A stretch of 64,000 nt of DNA, taken from contig NC_015315.1 of assembly GCF_000193375.1 (NCBI RefSeq), positions 876,622 through 940,621 of the forward strand, in the 5' to 3' direction. The translations under genes and the position numbers were made by a program. This document shows, one piece after another, positions 25,784 to 33,675 of this stretch; the stretch's first letter is position 1, and every line of letters starts with the position of its first letter. The stretch comes from Thermoproteus uzoniensis 768-20 (lineage in GTDB: Archaea; Thermoproteota; Thermoprotei; Thermoproteales; Thermoproteaceae). Under the pieces are notes generated by a model. It saw nothing but the letters and a program-made list of their open reading frames with translations, searched no databases and was not told the origin of the DNA.

Positions 25784-26967
25784 TGGAGTTCAAGTTCCCC
25801 GATCTGGGAGAGGGCCTCGTCGAGGGCGAGATCGTCAAGTGGCACGTGAAGGAGGGGGACTACGTCAAGGAGGGCGATCCCCTGGTAGACGTAATGACGG
25901 AGAAGGCCACGGTCACCCTCCCCGCCCCCGCCGCGGGCAAGGTAGTCAAGATCTTGGCCAAGGAGGGCCAGGTAGTCAAGGTGGGCCAGACGCTGTGCGT
26001 AATCGAGCCGGCGGAGGGCGAGGCGAAACAAGCCGAGAGGCCCCAGGCCGAGGCGGCCCAGCAAGCCCCCCGCGAGGTGGCCGCCATGCCTGCCGCCAGA
26101 AGGCTCGCCAGAGAGCTCGGCGTAGATCTCGCCAAGGTCAAGGGCACAGGCCCCGGCGGGGTGATAACAGTCGAGGACGTAAGGAGATATGCCGAGGAGC
26201 TCAAGGCCAAGGGAGGGGAGGCGCCGGAGGCCCCCAAAGCCGCCGAGGCGCCTAAGGCTGTCGGGGGCGCCGAGGAGGCGGAGGTGATCCCCGTGAGGGG
26301 CATTAGGAGGGCCGTTGCGGAGAAGATGACGAAGGCGAAGAGGCTCGTCCCGCACGCCTACCATCTGGAGGAGGTGGACCTCACCGAGCTCATAAGGCTT
26401 CGCGAGAGGCTGAAGGCCGAGGCGGAGCGGCGGGGCGTCAAGCTGACGCTTCTGCCCTTCGTGGCGAGGGCCGTCGCGCTGGCGTTGAGGGAGTTCCCTA
26501 TGCTGAACTCCGAGTACGACGAGGAGAAGAACGCCATAGTTGTGAGGAAGGCGGTGAACTTGGGCATAGCCGTAGACACAGAGCAGGGCCTAGTGGTGGT
26601 CGTGGTGAGGGACGCCGATAGGAAGGGCGTGTTGGAGCTGGCCAAGGAGATCGCGGCGCTCGCCGAGAAGGCCAGGTCCGGCAAGCTGGATATACAAGAC
26701 GTCAGGGGCTCCACGTTCACCATAAGCAACATAGGCGCCGTGGGAGGGCTCGGCGGCCTCTCCATACTCAACTACCCCGAGGCCGCTATCATGGCCGTCG
26801 GCCAGGCCAAGAAGAAGCCGTGGGTTGTCGAGGGCAGGATAGAGATAAGGGATATAGCCCTCGTGGCGGTCAGCTTCGACCACAGAGTGGTCGACGGGGC
26901 GTACGTGGCCAGGTTCGTGAACAGGGTGAGGGAGCTCTTGGAGAGGCCCGAGCTCCTCTTGCTATGA
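25783..26967 (+). CDS. Dihydrolipoamide acyltransferase (E2) of the 2-oxoacid dehydrogenase complex
   Basis: A 394-residue E2 with one lipoyl domain (residues 1-78; the lipoylated lysine is K41 in VMTEKATV), an Ala/Pro/Glu linker, a peripheral-subunit-binding domain (about 101-140, PAARRLARELGVDLAKVKG), a second Ala-rich linker and a catalytic domain (about 165-394). The active-site HxxxDG is present as DHRVVDG (about residue 366). It is the core that carries acyl groups between E1 and CoA. It is coupled at both ends to E1 beta and E3 by overlapping codons. Confidence 0.95.
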   Translation: MEFKFPDLGEGLVEGEIVKWHVKEGDYVKEGDPLVDVMTEKATVTLPAPAAGKVVKILAKEGQVVKVGQTLCVIEPAEGEAKQAERPQAEAAQQAPREVAAMPAARRLARELGVDLAKVKGTGPGGVITVEDVRRYAEELKAKGGEAPEAPKAAEAPKAVGGAEEAEVIPVRGIRRAVAEKMTKAKRLVPHAYHLEEVDLTELIRLRERLKAEAERRGVKLTLLPFVARAVALALREFPMLNSEYDEEKNAIVVRKAVNLGIAVDTEQGLVVVVVRDADRKGVLELAKEIAALAEKARSGKLDIQDVRGSTFTISNIGAVGGLGGLSILNYPEAAIMAVGQAKKKPWVVEGRIEIRDIALVAVSFDHRVVDGAYVARFVNRVRELLERPELLLL

Positions 26968-28322
26968 AGCTCGTCGTGGTGGGCGGCGGGCCGGCCGGCT
27001 ACGCGGCGGCCATAAGGGCGAGGCACCTCGGCATCGACGTGGTCCTCGTGGAGGCGGAGCACGTCGGCGGAGAGTGCACCAACCACGCCTGTATCCCCTC
27101 GAAGGCTTTGCTCCACGCGGCGGAGGTCTTCCGCGCGGCGGCCTCGGCGCCGTGGCTTGCCGGCCAGCCCTCCTTCAAGTGGAGGGAGGCCGTTGCGTGG
27201 AAGGACAAGGTGGTGGAGAGGCTGAGGCGCGGGATAGAGTTCCTCCTCAAGTCGGCCGGCGTGGAGGTGGTGCGGGGGCTGGCGAGGCCGGGCCCCGGCA
27301 AGTCCGTGGAGGTGGACGGCAGGAGGATAGAGTACGACTTCCTCCTCCTGGCGACGGGCAGCGAGCCCGTCGAGCTGCGCCAGCTACCCCGCGGCGGGAG
27401 GGTGGTGGGCACCCGGGAGGTCTTCAGCCTAGAGGAGGCCCCCGCGTCGGTGGTGGTCGTCGGGGGAGGCGCCGCGGGCGTCGAGGCCGCCTCCCTGTTC
27501 TCGATGATAGGGGCAGACGTCCACCTAGTGGAGGTCATGGACAGGCTCCTCCCCGGCCTCGACCCAGACGTCTCTAGGCAGGTGGAGAGATCCCTCGCGG
27601 GCAGAGGAGTCAAGGTGCACACATCAAGCGAGGTCGCCAAGGCGACAGACGGCGGGAGGTCGGTCCGCCTAAAGCTGTCGACGCGCGAAGGCGAGAAGGA
27701 GGTGGAGGCCGAGCTGGTCGTCGTGGCGGTGGGCAGACGCCCCAGGCCAGGCCCCTTCGCCTCGCTAGGCCTCGAGCTGGACTCCAGAGGAGCCGTGAAG
27801 ACCGACCAGTCCATGAGGACGAGCCTGCCCTGGGTGTACGCGGCGGGGGACGTGGCGGGGCCGCCGTACTACGCCCACAAGGCCTACGCCCAGGCCAAGG
27901 TCGCCGTGGAGAACATGGCGGGGCTCAAATCGGCCTACGAGCCCCGGGCCGTGCCCGCGGTCATATTCAGCGACCCCGAGGTGGTGTCTGTCGGCCTCAC
28001 AGAGGAGGAGGCGGCTAGAAGGGGGTATAGGCCCAAGTCGGCCAGAGTGCCCCTATCGGCGATCGGGCGCGCCGTGGCGACGGACTCCTCCGAGGGCTTC
28101 GCCAAGCTCGTCTACGACGGGGAGAGCCGCATAGTGCTGGGCGTCCACATGGTGGGGCGCGGCGTCTCGGAGCTGGCCGGCGAGGCCGCGGCCCTCGTCG
28201 AGTTCTACGCCACCGTCGACGACCTCGCGCTGGTGGTCCACCCCCACCCCACGCTCTCGGAGGTGTTCGTGGAGCTGGCCGAGGCGGCCCTCGGCAAGCC
28301 GACGCACGTGGCCAAGCTATGA
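26964..28322 (+). CDS. lpdA: Dihydrolipoamide dehydrogenase (E3)
   Basis: A 452-residue flavoprotein that reoxidises the E2 lipoyl groups with NAD+. FAD binds at VVVGGGPAGYAAA, the redox disulfide is C38-C43 in GGECTNHACIPSK, the NAD fold is VVVVGGGAAGVEAASLF, and HPHPTLSE near the C-terminus supplies the catalytic His-Glu pair. Unlike the MerA at 8084 it has no C-terminal cysteine pair. ATG 26964 overlaps the E2 stop; the frame is open upstream but only within E2. Its stop overlaps the lipB start. Confidence 0.95.
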   Translation: MKLVVVGGGPAGYAAAIRARHLGIDVVLVEAEHVGGECTNHACIPSKALLHAAEVFRAAASAPWLAGQPSFKWREAVAWKDKVVERLRRGIEFLLKSAGVEVVRGLARPGPGKSVEVDGRRIEYDFLLLATGSEPVELRQLPRGGRVVGTREVFSLEEAPASVVVVGGGAAGVEAASLFSMIGADVHLVEVMDRLLPGLDPDVSRQVERSLAGRGVKVHTSSEVAKATDGGRSVRLKLSTREGEKEVEAELVVVAVGRRPRPGPFASLGLELDSRGAVKTDQSMRTSLPWVYAAGDVAGPPYYAHKAYAQAKVAVENMAGLKSAYEPRAVPAVIFSDPEVVSVGLTEEEAARRGYRPKSARVPLSAIGRAVATDSSEGFAKLVYDGESRIVLGVHMVGRGVSELAGEAAALVEFYATVDDLALVVHPHPTLSEVFVELAEAALGKPTHVAKL

Positions 28323-29008
28323 GGATCGTCTGGATCGGCAGGACGAGGTACCCGGAGGCCTGGCGGTTGATGAAGTCTATCCACAGAGCGGTCGCCTCGG
28401 GGCTTCTAGACGACGTCGTATTGGTCACGGAACACGACCCCGTGGTGACGGTGGGCAAACACGGGAGGGTCAACAACGTGTTGAGGTGGGACGTGCCCGT
28501 CTACGTGGTGGAGAGGGGAGGGGACGCCACGTACCACGGCCCCGGGCAGGCGGTGGTGTACCCCGTAGTGGTCTTGAGGTGGCCGTTGCGGCGCTACATA
28601 GACGCGTTGGAGAACGCGGTCATAGCGGCGTTGGGGCGCTACGGGATAGAGGCGGGGAAGAACCCCGGCCATAGGGGGGTCTGGATCGGCGGGAAGAAAA
28701 TAGCCAGCTTGGGAATAGCGGTGGAGGACAACACGGCGTACCACGGAGTCGCCGTAAACGTCTCAATTGACGTGGGCGAGTTCGCCAGGATAAACCCCTG
28801 CGGGCTGCCGGCCTCCCTCATGACGTCGATGAGGCTACTCGGCGTCGACGCCGACGTCAAGGACGTGGGCATACAGACGGCGCTCAGCCTAGCCAAGGAG
28901 CTCGGCCTGCCCGCCGAGATCTCCGAGAAGGCCCCCGACGTGCCTCTACTGCCGGTCGAGCTGAGGCCGGTGCAAGTCCAGGAGGCGGGGCCTCCCCCGG
29001 AGCGATAG
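28319..29008 (+). CDS. lipB: Lipoyl(octanoyl) transferase
   Basis: A 229-residue acyltransferase moving octanoyl groups to lipoyl domains. RGGDATYHGPGQ (about 65-76), the lysine of GGKKIASLGIAVED (about 122-135) and the acyl-carrying cysteine in INPCGLPASLMTS (about residue 160) are the expected LipB catalytic features. The ATG overlaps the E3 stop (ATGA). With lipA at the other end of the locus, the cluster encodes both the dehydrogenase and its own lipoylation. The octanoyl donor is not evident, since archaea generally lack a bacterial-type fatty acid synthase. Confidence 0.92.
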   Translation: MRIVWIGRTRYPEAWRLMKSIHRAVASGLLDDVVLVTEHDPVVTVGKHGRVNNVLRWDVPVYVVERGGDATYHGPGQAVVYPVVVLRWPLRRYIDALENAVIAALGRYGIEAGKNPGHRGVWIGGKKIASLGIAVEDNTAYHGVAVNVSIDVGEFARINPCGLPASLMTSMRLLGVDADVKDVGIQTALSLAKELGLPAEISEKAPDVPLLPVELRPVQVQEAGPPPER

Positions 29009-29036
29009 CCTTTTAAATAGAACGGGATTCCGAATC

Positions 29037-29279
29037 GTGAAGATAGTGGCGACCTACCGGTTTTCGCGGGACGACTCCTGCCACAAGCTGGGGCTCAGAC
29101 ACCCCGCATACCTCGTCATGGAGAAGATGAAGGAGCTGGGGCCCGGCCAGGCCCTGGAGGTCGTCACCGACGACTACGACTGGGCTCTGACCATAGAGAT
29201 GATAGCCAAGGGCGCCAACTACGGAGTCGAGCGCGGCGAGGCGGGCGGGCTCCAGAGGATAGTGGTATACAAGCCCTAG
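29037..29279 (+). CDS. TusA-like small protein lacking the conserved active-site cysteine
   Basis: An 80-residue protein with the beta-alpha-beta pattern of TusA/SirA sulfur carriers (helix HPAYLVMEKMKELGPGQALE, strand EVVTDDYDWAL, strand GGLQRIVVYKP). In TusA the first helix starts with CPxP; here the position reads RHPAY, so the sulfur-carrying cysteine is absent. The only cysteine is C17 in DDSCHKLG, which may substitute. The GTG start at 29037 follows a TATA-like CTTTTAAATAG (29010-29020). The position between lipB and a rhodanese suggests a link to sulfur supply or lipoate metabolism, by inference only. Confidence 0.65.
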   Translation: MKIVATYRFSRDDSCHKLGLRHPAYLVMEKMKELGPGQALEVVTDDYDWALTIEMIAKGANYGVERGEAGGLQRIVVYKP

Positions 29280-29284
29280 CCAAT

Positions 29285-29301
29285 ACTGAACTTTTTTCAG
29301 T
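29285..29301 (+). terminator. Hairpin with T-run after the TusA-like gene
   Basis: ACTGAA-CTTTT-TTCAGT forms a 6-bp stem whose loop and 3' arm contain a six-T run, just after the stop at 29279; a plausible terminator before the rhodanese promoter (CTTTAAGG at 29312). Confidence 0.4.
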
Positions 29302-29339
29302 TTAGAATACGCTTTAAGGTCAATTACGGGGTTTATCCC

Positions 29340-30197
29340 ATGTCCGAAGCGGTGGTGGAGACCGAGTGGGTCCAACAAAACCTGAACAACCCCAAGGTGA
29401 GGATCGTGGAGGTGGACTACGACCCGGCCACAGCCTACGAGCAGTGGCACGTGCCCAACGCCGTGTTGATCGCGTGGAAGGAGCTCAGACACCCCGTGAG
29501 GCGCGACTTCCTGGAGCCGAGCGACTTCGAGAGGCTCATGTCGGAGAGGGGCATATCTAACGACCACACCGTGGTGCTCTACGGCGACTACAACAACTGG
29601 TTCGCCGCCTACGCCTTCTGGCTGTTCCAGGCGTACGGCCACGAGGACGTCAGGCTAATGAACGGCGGGAGGACCGCGTGGGCCAAGGAGGGGAGGCCCA
29701 CGACTAAGGACCGGCCGACGTTCCCCAAGACGCAGTACAAGGTGAGGCGCGTCGACTGGGGCTCTAGAAGGGCCTATCTGTGGGAGGTCCTCAACAAGGT
29801 AGTGCACGGAGAGGTCGGGAAGAACGTCTTGTTGGTGGACGTGCGGAGCCCGCCGGAGTATAAGGGCGAGATAACGGCGCCTCCCGAATACGCCAACGAG
29901 CAGACGCAGGTAGGGGGCCACATACCCGGCGCGATAAGCATACCTTGGGCGCAGGCCGTCGACCAGCAGACGGGCAAGTTCAAGCCGGTGGAGGAGCTGA
30001 GGAGGATCTACGAAGGCGCCGGCATCACCCCCGACAAGGAGGTGATCACCTACTGCAGAATAGGCGAGAGGGCGGCCCACACTTGGTTCGTCCTGAAGTA
30101 CCTGTTGAAGTACCCGGCCGTGAGGGTCTACGACGGCTCTTGGGCCGAGTGGGGCAACTTGGTCGGGGCCCCCGTCAAGAAGGGCGACCAGCCGTAA
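29340..30197 (+). CDS. Thiosulfate sulfurtransferase (two-domain rhodanese)
   Basis: A 285-residue tandem rhodanese. The N-terminal inactive domain contains VEVDYDPATAYEQWHVPNAV; the C-terminal active domain contains LVDVRSPPEYKGE, HIPGAISIPWAQAVD and the active-site loop YCRIGERAAHTW, where C239 (approximate) carries the persulfide. It transfers sulfane sulfur from thiosulfate to cyanide or to thiol acceptors such as TusA/DsrE proteins or dihydrolipoamide. The ATG at 29340 follows a TATA-like CTTTAAGG about 22-28 bases upstream. Its place after the lipoate genes may reflect sulfur supply. Confidence 0.92.
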   Translation: MSEAVVETEWVQQNLNNPKVRIVEVDYDPATAYEQWHVPNAVLIAWKELRHPVRRDFLEPSDFERLMSERGISNDHTVVLYGDYNNWFAAYAFWLFQAYGHEDVRLMNGGRTAWAKEGRPTTKDRPTFPKTQYKVRRVDWGSRRAYLWEVLNKVVHGEVGKNVLLVDVRSPPEYKGEITAPPEYANEQTQVGGHIPGAISIPWAQAVDQQTGKFKPVEELRRIYEGAGITPDKEVITYCRIGERAAHTWFVLKYLLKYPAVRVYDGSWAEWGNLVGAPVKKGDQP

Positions 30198-30199
30198 AT

Positions 30200-30216
30200 C
30201 GGCCCTCTTTTTTTGT
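30200..30216 (+). terminator. T-rich terminator after the rhodanese gene
   Basis: A CTTTTTTTG run directly after the stop codon at 30197 is a typical archaeal poly-T termination signal. Confidence 0.5.
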
Positions 30217-30295
30217 CTCATATCGGCCCCATTTTTCGGGCCGAAATCTGGGCGCAACTTGAGGAGTGATAGAAGCTTATAAAAACTTTCTATTT

Positions 30296-30790
30296 GTGGA
30301 TGTGGAGGCGATTTATCTACCCGCAGTGTTGGCTAGGCGGCTGAGGTCGTTGGCCGAGTCGGAGGCCGTGTCGCTGGAGGATTATCTGCTCGAAATCGCC
30401 TTCTCGAACATGGATCCCCCAGAAAAGGCGAGGACGTACGCCGAAGCCGCCCTAGAGCTCTTAAAAGCCGCCGATGAGGAGTTGAGGGCCGGCGATTTGA
30501 GGCAGGCCAGCGAGAAGATTTGGGGAGCCGCCGCGCTTGCGGTGAAGGCCTATGCCTACTGGCGGGAGGGGGTTAGGCTGGCGTCGCACGGGGAGCTCTG
30601 GCGCTACGCCAAGAAAACCGCCGACGAGCTGGGCGGCTGGGTACACGACGCCTGGGCACAAGCAAACGCCATGCACATAAACTTCTACGAGGGGTGGGCG
30701 ACAGCGGAACAGGTAGCTGAAGCCCTAAAGCGGGTGGAGAAACTAGTAAAAGAAATAGTCGAGAGAGTGCGAACAAGAAGGTCTGCGTAG
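30296..30790 (+). CDS. PaREP1-family protein
   Basis: A roughly 164-residue helical protein of the PaREP1 repeat family. The family core is AGDLRQASEKIWGAAALAVKA (split here as DLRQASEKIWGAAALAVKAY), followed by SHGELWRYAKKTADELGG and MHINFYEGW. The GTG at 30296 was preferred over one at 30266 because TATA-like CTTATAAAAAC lies at 30276-30286, after the earlier codon. The family is thought to adopt a HEPN/KNTase-C-like helical bundle; no RxxxxH nuclease motif is seen here. Two more members are at 43539 and 44730. Confidence 0.85.
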   Translation: MDVEAIYLPAVLARRLRSLAESEAVSLEDYLLEIAFSNMDPPEKARTYAEAALELLKAADEELRAGDLRQASEKIWGAAALAVKAYAYWREGVRLASHGELWRYAKKTADELGGWVHDAWAQANAMHINFYEGWATAEQVAEALKRVEKLVKEIVERVRTRRSA

Positions 30791-30901
30791 TTGTGACGCC
30801 ACGAAGGCGTATGTGTAGGGCGGCGGGCCCCGCTACTACGAGAGGCGCCGCTTCAGGAGGTTAGACAATTGCTATACGCGACTGCCGGCGGCTTCCACGG
30901 C

Positions 30902-31999
30902 TCAAGAAAACCTTCTGGTGGTGATCGGCGTGTCGCGCCGCCGTCCGAGCGCCAGATCCGCCGCTATCCTGCCCATGGCCGGCGCATAGGTCCAGCCCAG
31001 TCTGCAGGTGCCGGTGGCGAAGACGACGTCGCCTCGCCTCTCCAGCACGGGCAGGCCGTCGGGAGTGCAGGGCCTGAACCCCACAGACGCGTCGACTACG
31101 TCAGCCTTGCCGACCCACCTGGCCGCCGCCTCGAGGACGTTGGGCAGATATTTTGCGTCTGGATGGGGGTCCAAGTCGAATCTGCCGGTGATCTTGACCC
31201 ACCGCGAGAACGGCACCACGAAGACGCCGCCGACGAAGTCCGCCACGGTCCGCCCCGGCCTCTTCTCGGTCTTGGCCCGAACTCCGTATCCCTTAAGCGG
31301 CGCCACGGGGACGCCGAAGCGGCGGCTCCACCAGCCGCCTGCTACTACCACGGCGTCGGCCCTCAACACCTTGCCCCCCTCAAGCTCCACCGCGCCGTCG
31401 CCCACCTTCACCGCCCTCTTGTTGACCACCTTGACACCCGAGATCTCTCTGGCCAGCCTCTCTGCGGCCAGGTCGGTCGAGATGATCAAGGGATCCAGAT
31501 AGACGATAGCCCTCGCCCCGTCGATCTCCCCGATCTCGAACCTCGGGCCTAGAGGGTCCCTCCTCAGCGCCTCTGCCTCTTTCTCCACGTCGTCGACAAC
31601 CTCGTACACCGGCTCCTCCCTCAGCTCGAAGTCGTTCTGCTCCTCGGCTAGCCGTAGATACTCCCGCCGCGAGAACTGGGCCATCTCCTTCAAGAAACTC
31701 CACGTCTCCTCGCCGGGCTCCCTCCCGTACATCTTGAGGTAGAGCACGAGCCAGGCGAGGTCGAGGCTCCTCACGGCGGCCTTCCCGCGCCTGACCATGC
31801 CGAGATAGCGCTGGGCGTATCCCCTCACGTTTATTCTGTTGAGCTCGAACTTGGTGAACTCCAGGACCCCGGCCGCGGCCCTCGACGAGTGGGCCAGCCC
31901 GCCCATTTCCAGGAGCGTGACGTCGGCCCCCTCCCTCTTCAGATAATACGCGGCGAAGAGCCCCACCACGCCGCCCCCGACAACCACAAAGGTGGACAC
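30902..31999 (-). CDS. FAD-dependent D-amino acid / proline dehydrogenase-like oxidoreductase (DAO family)
   Basis: A 365-residue flavoprotein of the DAO family. The FAD motif is VVVGGGVVGLFAAYYLKREG with the partner LLEMGG; AVVVAGGWWSRRFGVPV, SVGFRPCTPDGLPVLE and FATGTCRLGWTYAPAMG are characteristic of glycine/D-amino-acid oxidoreductases. Length and motifs resemble the dye-linked D-proline/D-amino-acid dehydrogenases known from Pyrobaculum, which pass electrons to quinone. GTG 31999 was chosen over the longer upstream frame because the TATA box (ACTATATATATT on the minus strand, 32017-32028) lies about 25 bases before it. The substrate remains inferred. Confidence 0.85.
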   Translation of the reverse strand: MSTFVVVGGGVVGLFAAYYLKREGADVTLLEMGGLAHSSRAAAGVLEFTKFELNRINVRGYAQRYLGMVRRGKAAVRSLDLAWLVLYLKMYGREPGEETWSFLKEMAQFSRREYLRLAEEQNDFELREEPVYEVVDDVEKEAEALRRDPLGPRFEIGEIDGARAIVYLDPLIISTDLAAERLAREISGVKVVNKRAVKVGDGAVELEGGKVLRADAVVVAGGWWSRRFGVPVAPLKGYGVRAKTEKRPGRTVADFVGGVFVVPFSRWVKITGRFDLDPHPDAKYLPNVLEAAARWVGKADVVDASVGFRPCTPDGLPVLERRGDVVFATGTCRLGWTYAPAMGRIAADLALGRRRDTPITTRRFS

Positions 32000-32104
32000 A
32001 TCTAAATAATTCTCAGGAATATATATAGTTGGCCCCCGGCCCCAACACACTAGGCAAAAATTTCACACATAGGTGGGTATAAGACGCCGAGACGTATAGG
32101 GGCT

Positions 32105-32683
32105 ATGTTGCGCCTGACGCCTACGGCCAAGCTTGTCATAAACTACATGGCGCTCCGCCACCTCGTGGACGGGGCGAGATACGTCACCTTCAGGGAGCTC
32201 GTCGAGCGGCTCGGCGTCTCCGAGCGGAGGCTGAGATCCGTCGTGCAGGAGCTGAGGCGCGCCGGGCTTGTGGAGGCCTATCTCGACCCCTCCAAGGGAC
32301 GCGCCATACTCTACAGGCTTTCCTTCAACAACTTCGAGTTCGACGCCCCGCGGGTGAGGCCCGGCCTCTACTACATAGACCTCCCCCCAGACGCCAAAAT
32401 ACCTGGCGACCTCACCTTCAAGGCCTACTCCATCATAAGGGCGTCGCGCCTTCTGCTCTACACCCAGACGTTCGCCTCGCGGAAAGAGCTCTTCAGGCTG
32501 ACCAAGTGCACTTGCTCGATAAAGCGATACGGCGAGGGGCCGCTCGCCGAGGCGCTGGAGGTGGTCAGGTCGGGCGGCATCGCGTCGGTCGTCTTCAGCT
32601 CCGCCGTCGACGAGGTGGACGTAGTTGGGCAAAAGCCTATATCGTCGTCGTATATAAAGATATATAGACACGTTTTTGTGTAG
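32105..32683 (+). CDS. HTH protein with a C-terminal part resembling a degenerate tetrapyrrole-methylase domain
   Basis: A 192-residue protein. Residues 1-75 form a winged helix (FRELVERLGVSERRLRSVVQ, then ELRRAGLVEAYLDPSKGRAI). Residues 85-180 look like the N-terminal half of a SAM-dependent tetrapyrrole methylase: GLYYIDLPPDAKIPGDLTFK (normally a GxGPGD loop), KAYSIIRASRLLLYTQTF, and EALEVVRSGGIASVVFSSAV. The glycine-rich SAM loop is not conserved, so a catalytic role is unlikely and a sensing role is speculative. It ends 16 bases before the pirin gene, which it may regulate. Confidence 0.6.
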   Translation: MLRLTPTAKLVINYMALRHLVDGARYVTFRELVERLGVSERRLRSVVQELRRAGLVEAYLDPSKGRAILYRLSFNNFEFDAPRVRPGLYYIDLPPDAKIPGDLTFKAYSIIRASRLLLYTQTFASRKELFRLTKCTCSIKRYGEGPLAEALEVVRSGGIASVVFSSAVDEVDVVGQKPISSSYIKIYRHVFV

Positions 32684-32699
32684 ATAACGACATTATGCC

Positions 32700-33569
32700 A
32701 TGGACGTCGAGTATTTGGTGGCCGGCTCGTGGACTAGGGACGGCGCCGGCGTAAAGCTCTACCGGGTCTTCGGCGACCCCGTCCTGGCCGAGCTGACCGA
32801 CCCCTTCCTCCTGCTCGACCACTTCGGCTCCCGCTACCCCCACGAATATCTGGCGGGATTCCCGTGGCACCCCCACAGGGGGATCCAGACCATAACCTAC
32901 CTCCTCAAGGGCGAGGTACACCACGAGGACTCTGAGGGGAACAAGGGGGTGCTGGGCCCGGGAGACCTCCAGTGGATGAACGCCGGCTCGGGGATATTCC
33001 ACTCCGAGATGCCGAGGCCCTACAGACAAGACCCCGAGGTCTCGGGCTTCCAGCTCTGGGTCAATCTGCCGAGGAGGCTCAAGATGTCGGACCCCTTCTA
33101 CAAGAACCTCAAAAGCGGCTCGATACCCAAAGTAGTGACGGACAGGGGCGCCGTCGTGAGGCTGATATCGGGCAGAGTAAGGGAGCCCGGAACAGGCGCA
33201 GTCGAGGGCCCCGTGTCAGGCCTCCCGATCCCCGTGGTCTACATGGACGTGGAGATTCCCGAGGGGGTCGAGTTCCTCTACGAGGTGGAGGAGGGCTGGA
33301 GAACTCTCGTGTACAACTTCGGAGGCCGCGCGAGGATACAGGGGAGGGCCGTGGAGGACAGATCGCTCCTCGTGTTGTCCAGAGACGGCGGCGTGTTGAG
33401 GGCCAGAGGCCCCGCCCGCTTCTTGTTGCTCTCCGGCGTCCCCATCGGCGAGCCTATCGCGTGGCGGGGGCCCATAGTCATGAATACGTGGGAGGAGATT
33501 AGAGAAGCATTCCTGGAGCTGGAGAGGGGTACTTTCATGAGGAGGAGGGCCTCCGTCGAGGATATATGA
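32700..33569 (+). CDS. Pirin-family cupin protein
   Basis: A 289-residue bicupin. The N-terminal cupin carries the metal ligands in WHPHRGIQTITY and GEVHHEDS, and LGPGDLQWMNAGSGIFHSEM is the pirin signature. The C-terminal domain contains the second barrel (WRTLVYNFGG) and the C-terminal LSGVPIGEPIAWRGPIVMNT motif. Pirins bind Fe and act as quercetinases or as redox-sensing co-regulators; the function in archaea is unknown. TATA-like GTATATAAAG (32649-32658) lies inside the end of the preceding gene, about 45 bases before the start. Confidence 0.92.
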   Translation: MDVEYLVAGSWTRDGAGVKLYRVFGDPVLAELTDPFLLLDHFGSRYPHEYLAGFPWHPHRGIQTITYLLKGEVHHEDSEGNKGVLGPGDLQWMNAGSGIFHSEMPRPYRQDPEVSGFQLWVNLPRRLKMSDPFYKNLKSGSIPKVVTDRGAVVRLISGRVREPGTGAVEGPVSGLPIPVVYMDVEIPEGVEFLYEVEEGWRTLVYNFGGRARIQGRAVEDRSLLVLSRDGGVLRARGPARFLLLSGVPIGEPIAWRGPIVMNTWEEIREAFLELERGTFMRRRASVEDI

Positions 33570-33646
33570 CGGTGGAGGTCCCGAGGACGGCGCGCGACAC
33601 GGCGGCGTGTTGCGCCGAGAACGTCGACGACGTCCTCGACGACTAA
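33566..33646 (+). CDS. Possible 26-residue peptide coupled to pirin
   Basis: The pirin stop is embedded in ATGA, and the overlapping ATG opens a 26-codon frame that starts MTVEVPRTARDTAACCAEN and ends in the acidic DDVLDD. The ATGA overlap is the normal coupling signal in this genome, and the acidic, two-cysteine composition is not typical of shadow frames, but the length is too short for a firm call. Confidence 0.25.
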   Translation: MTVEVPRTARDTAACCAENVDDVLDD

Positions 33647-33675
33647 ATCTCCCCCGCAGATAGGGGTAAAAAGGG

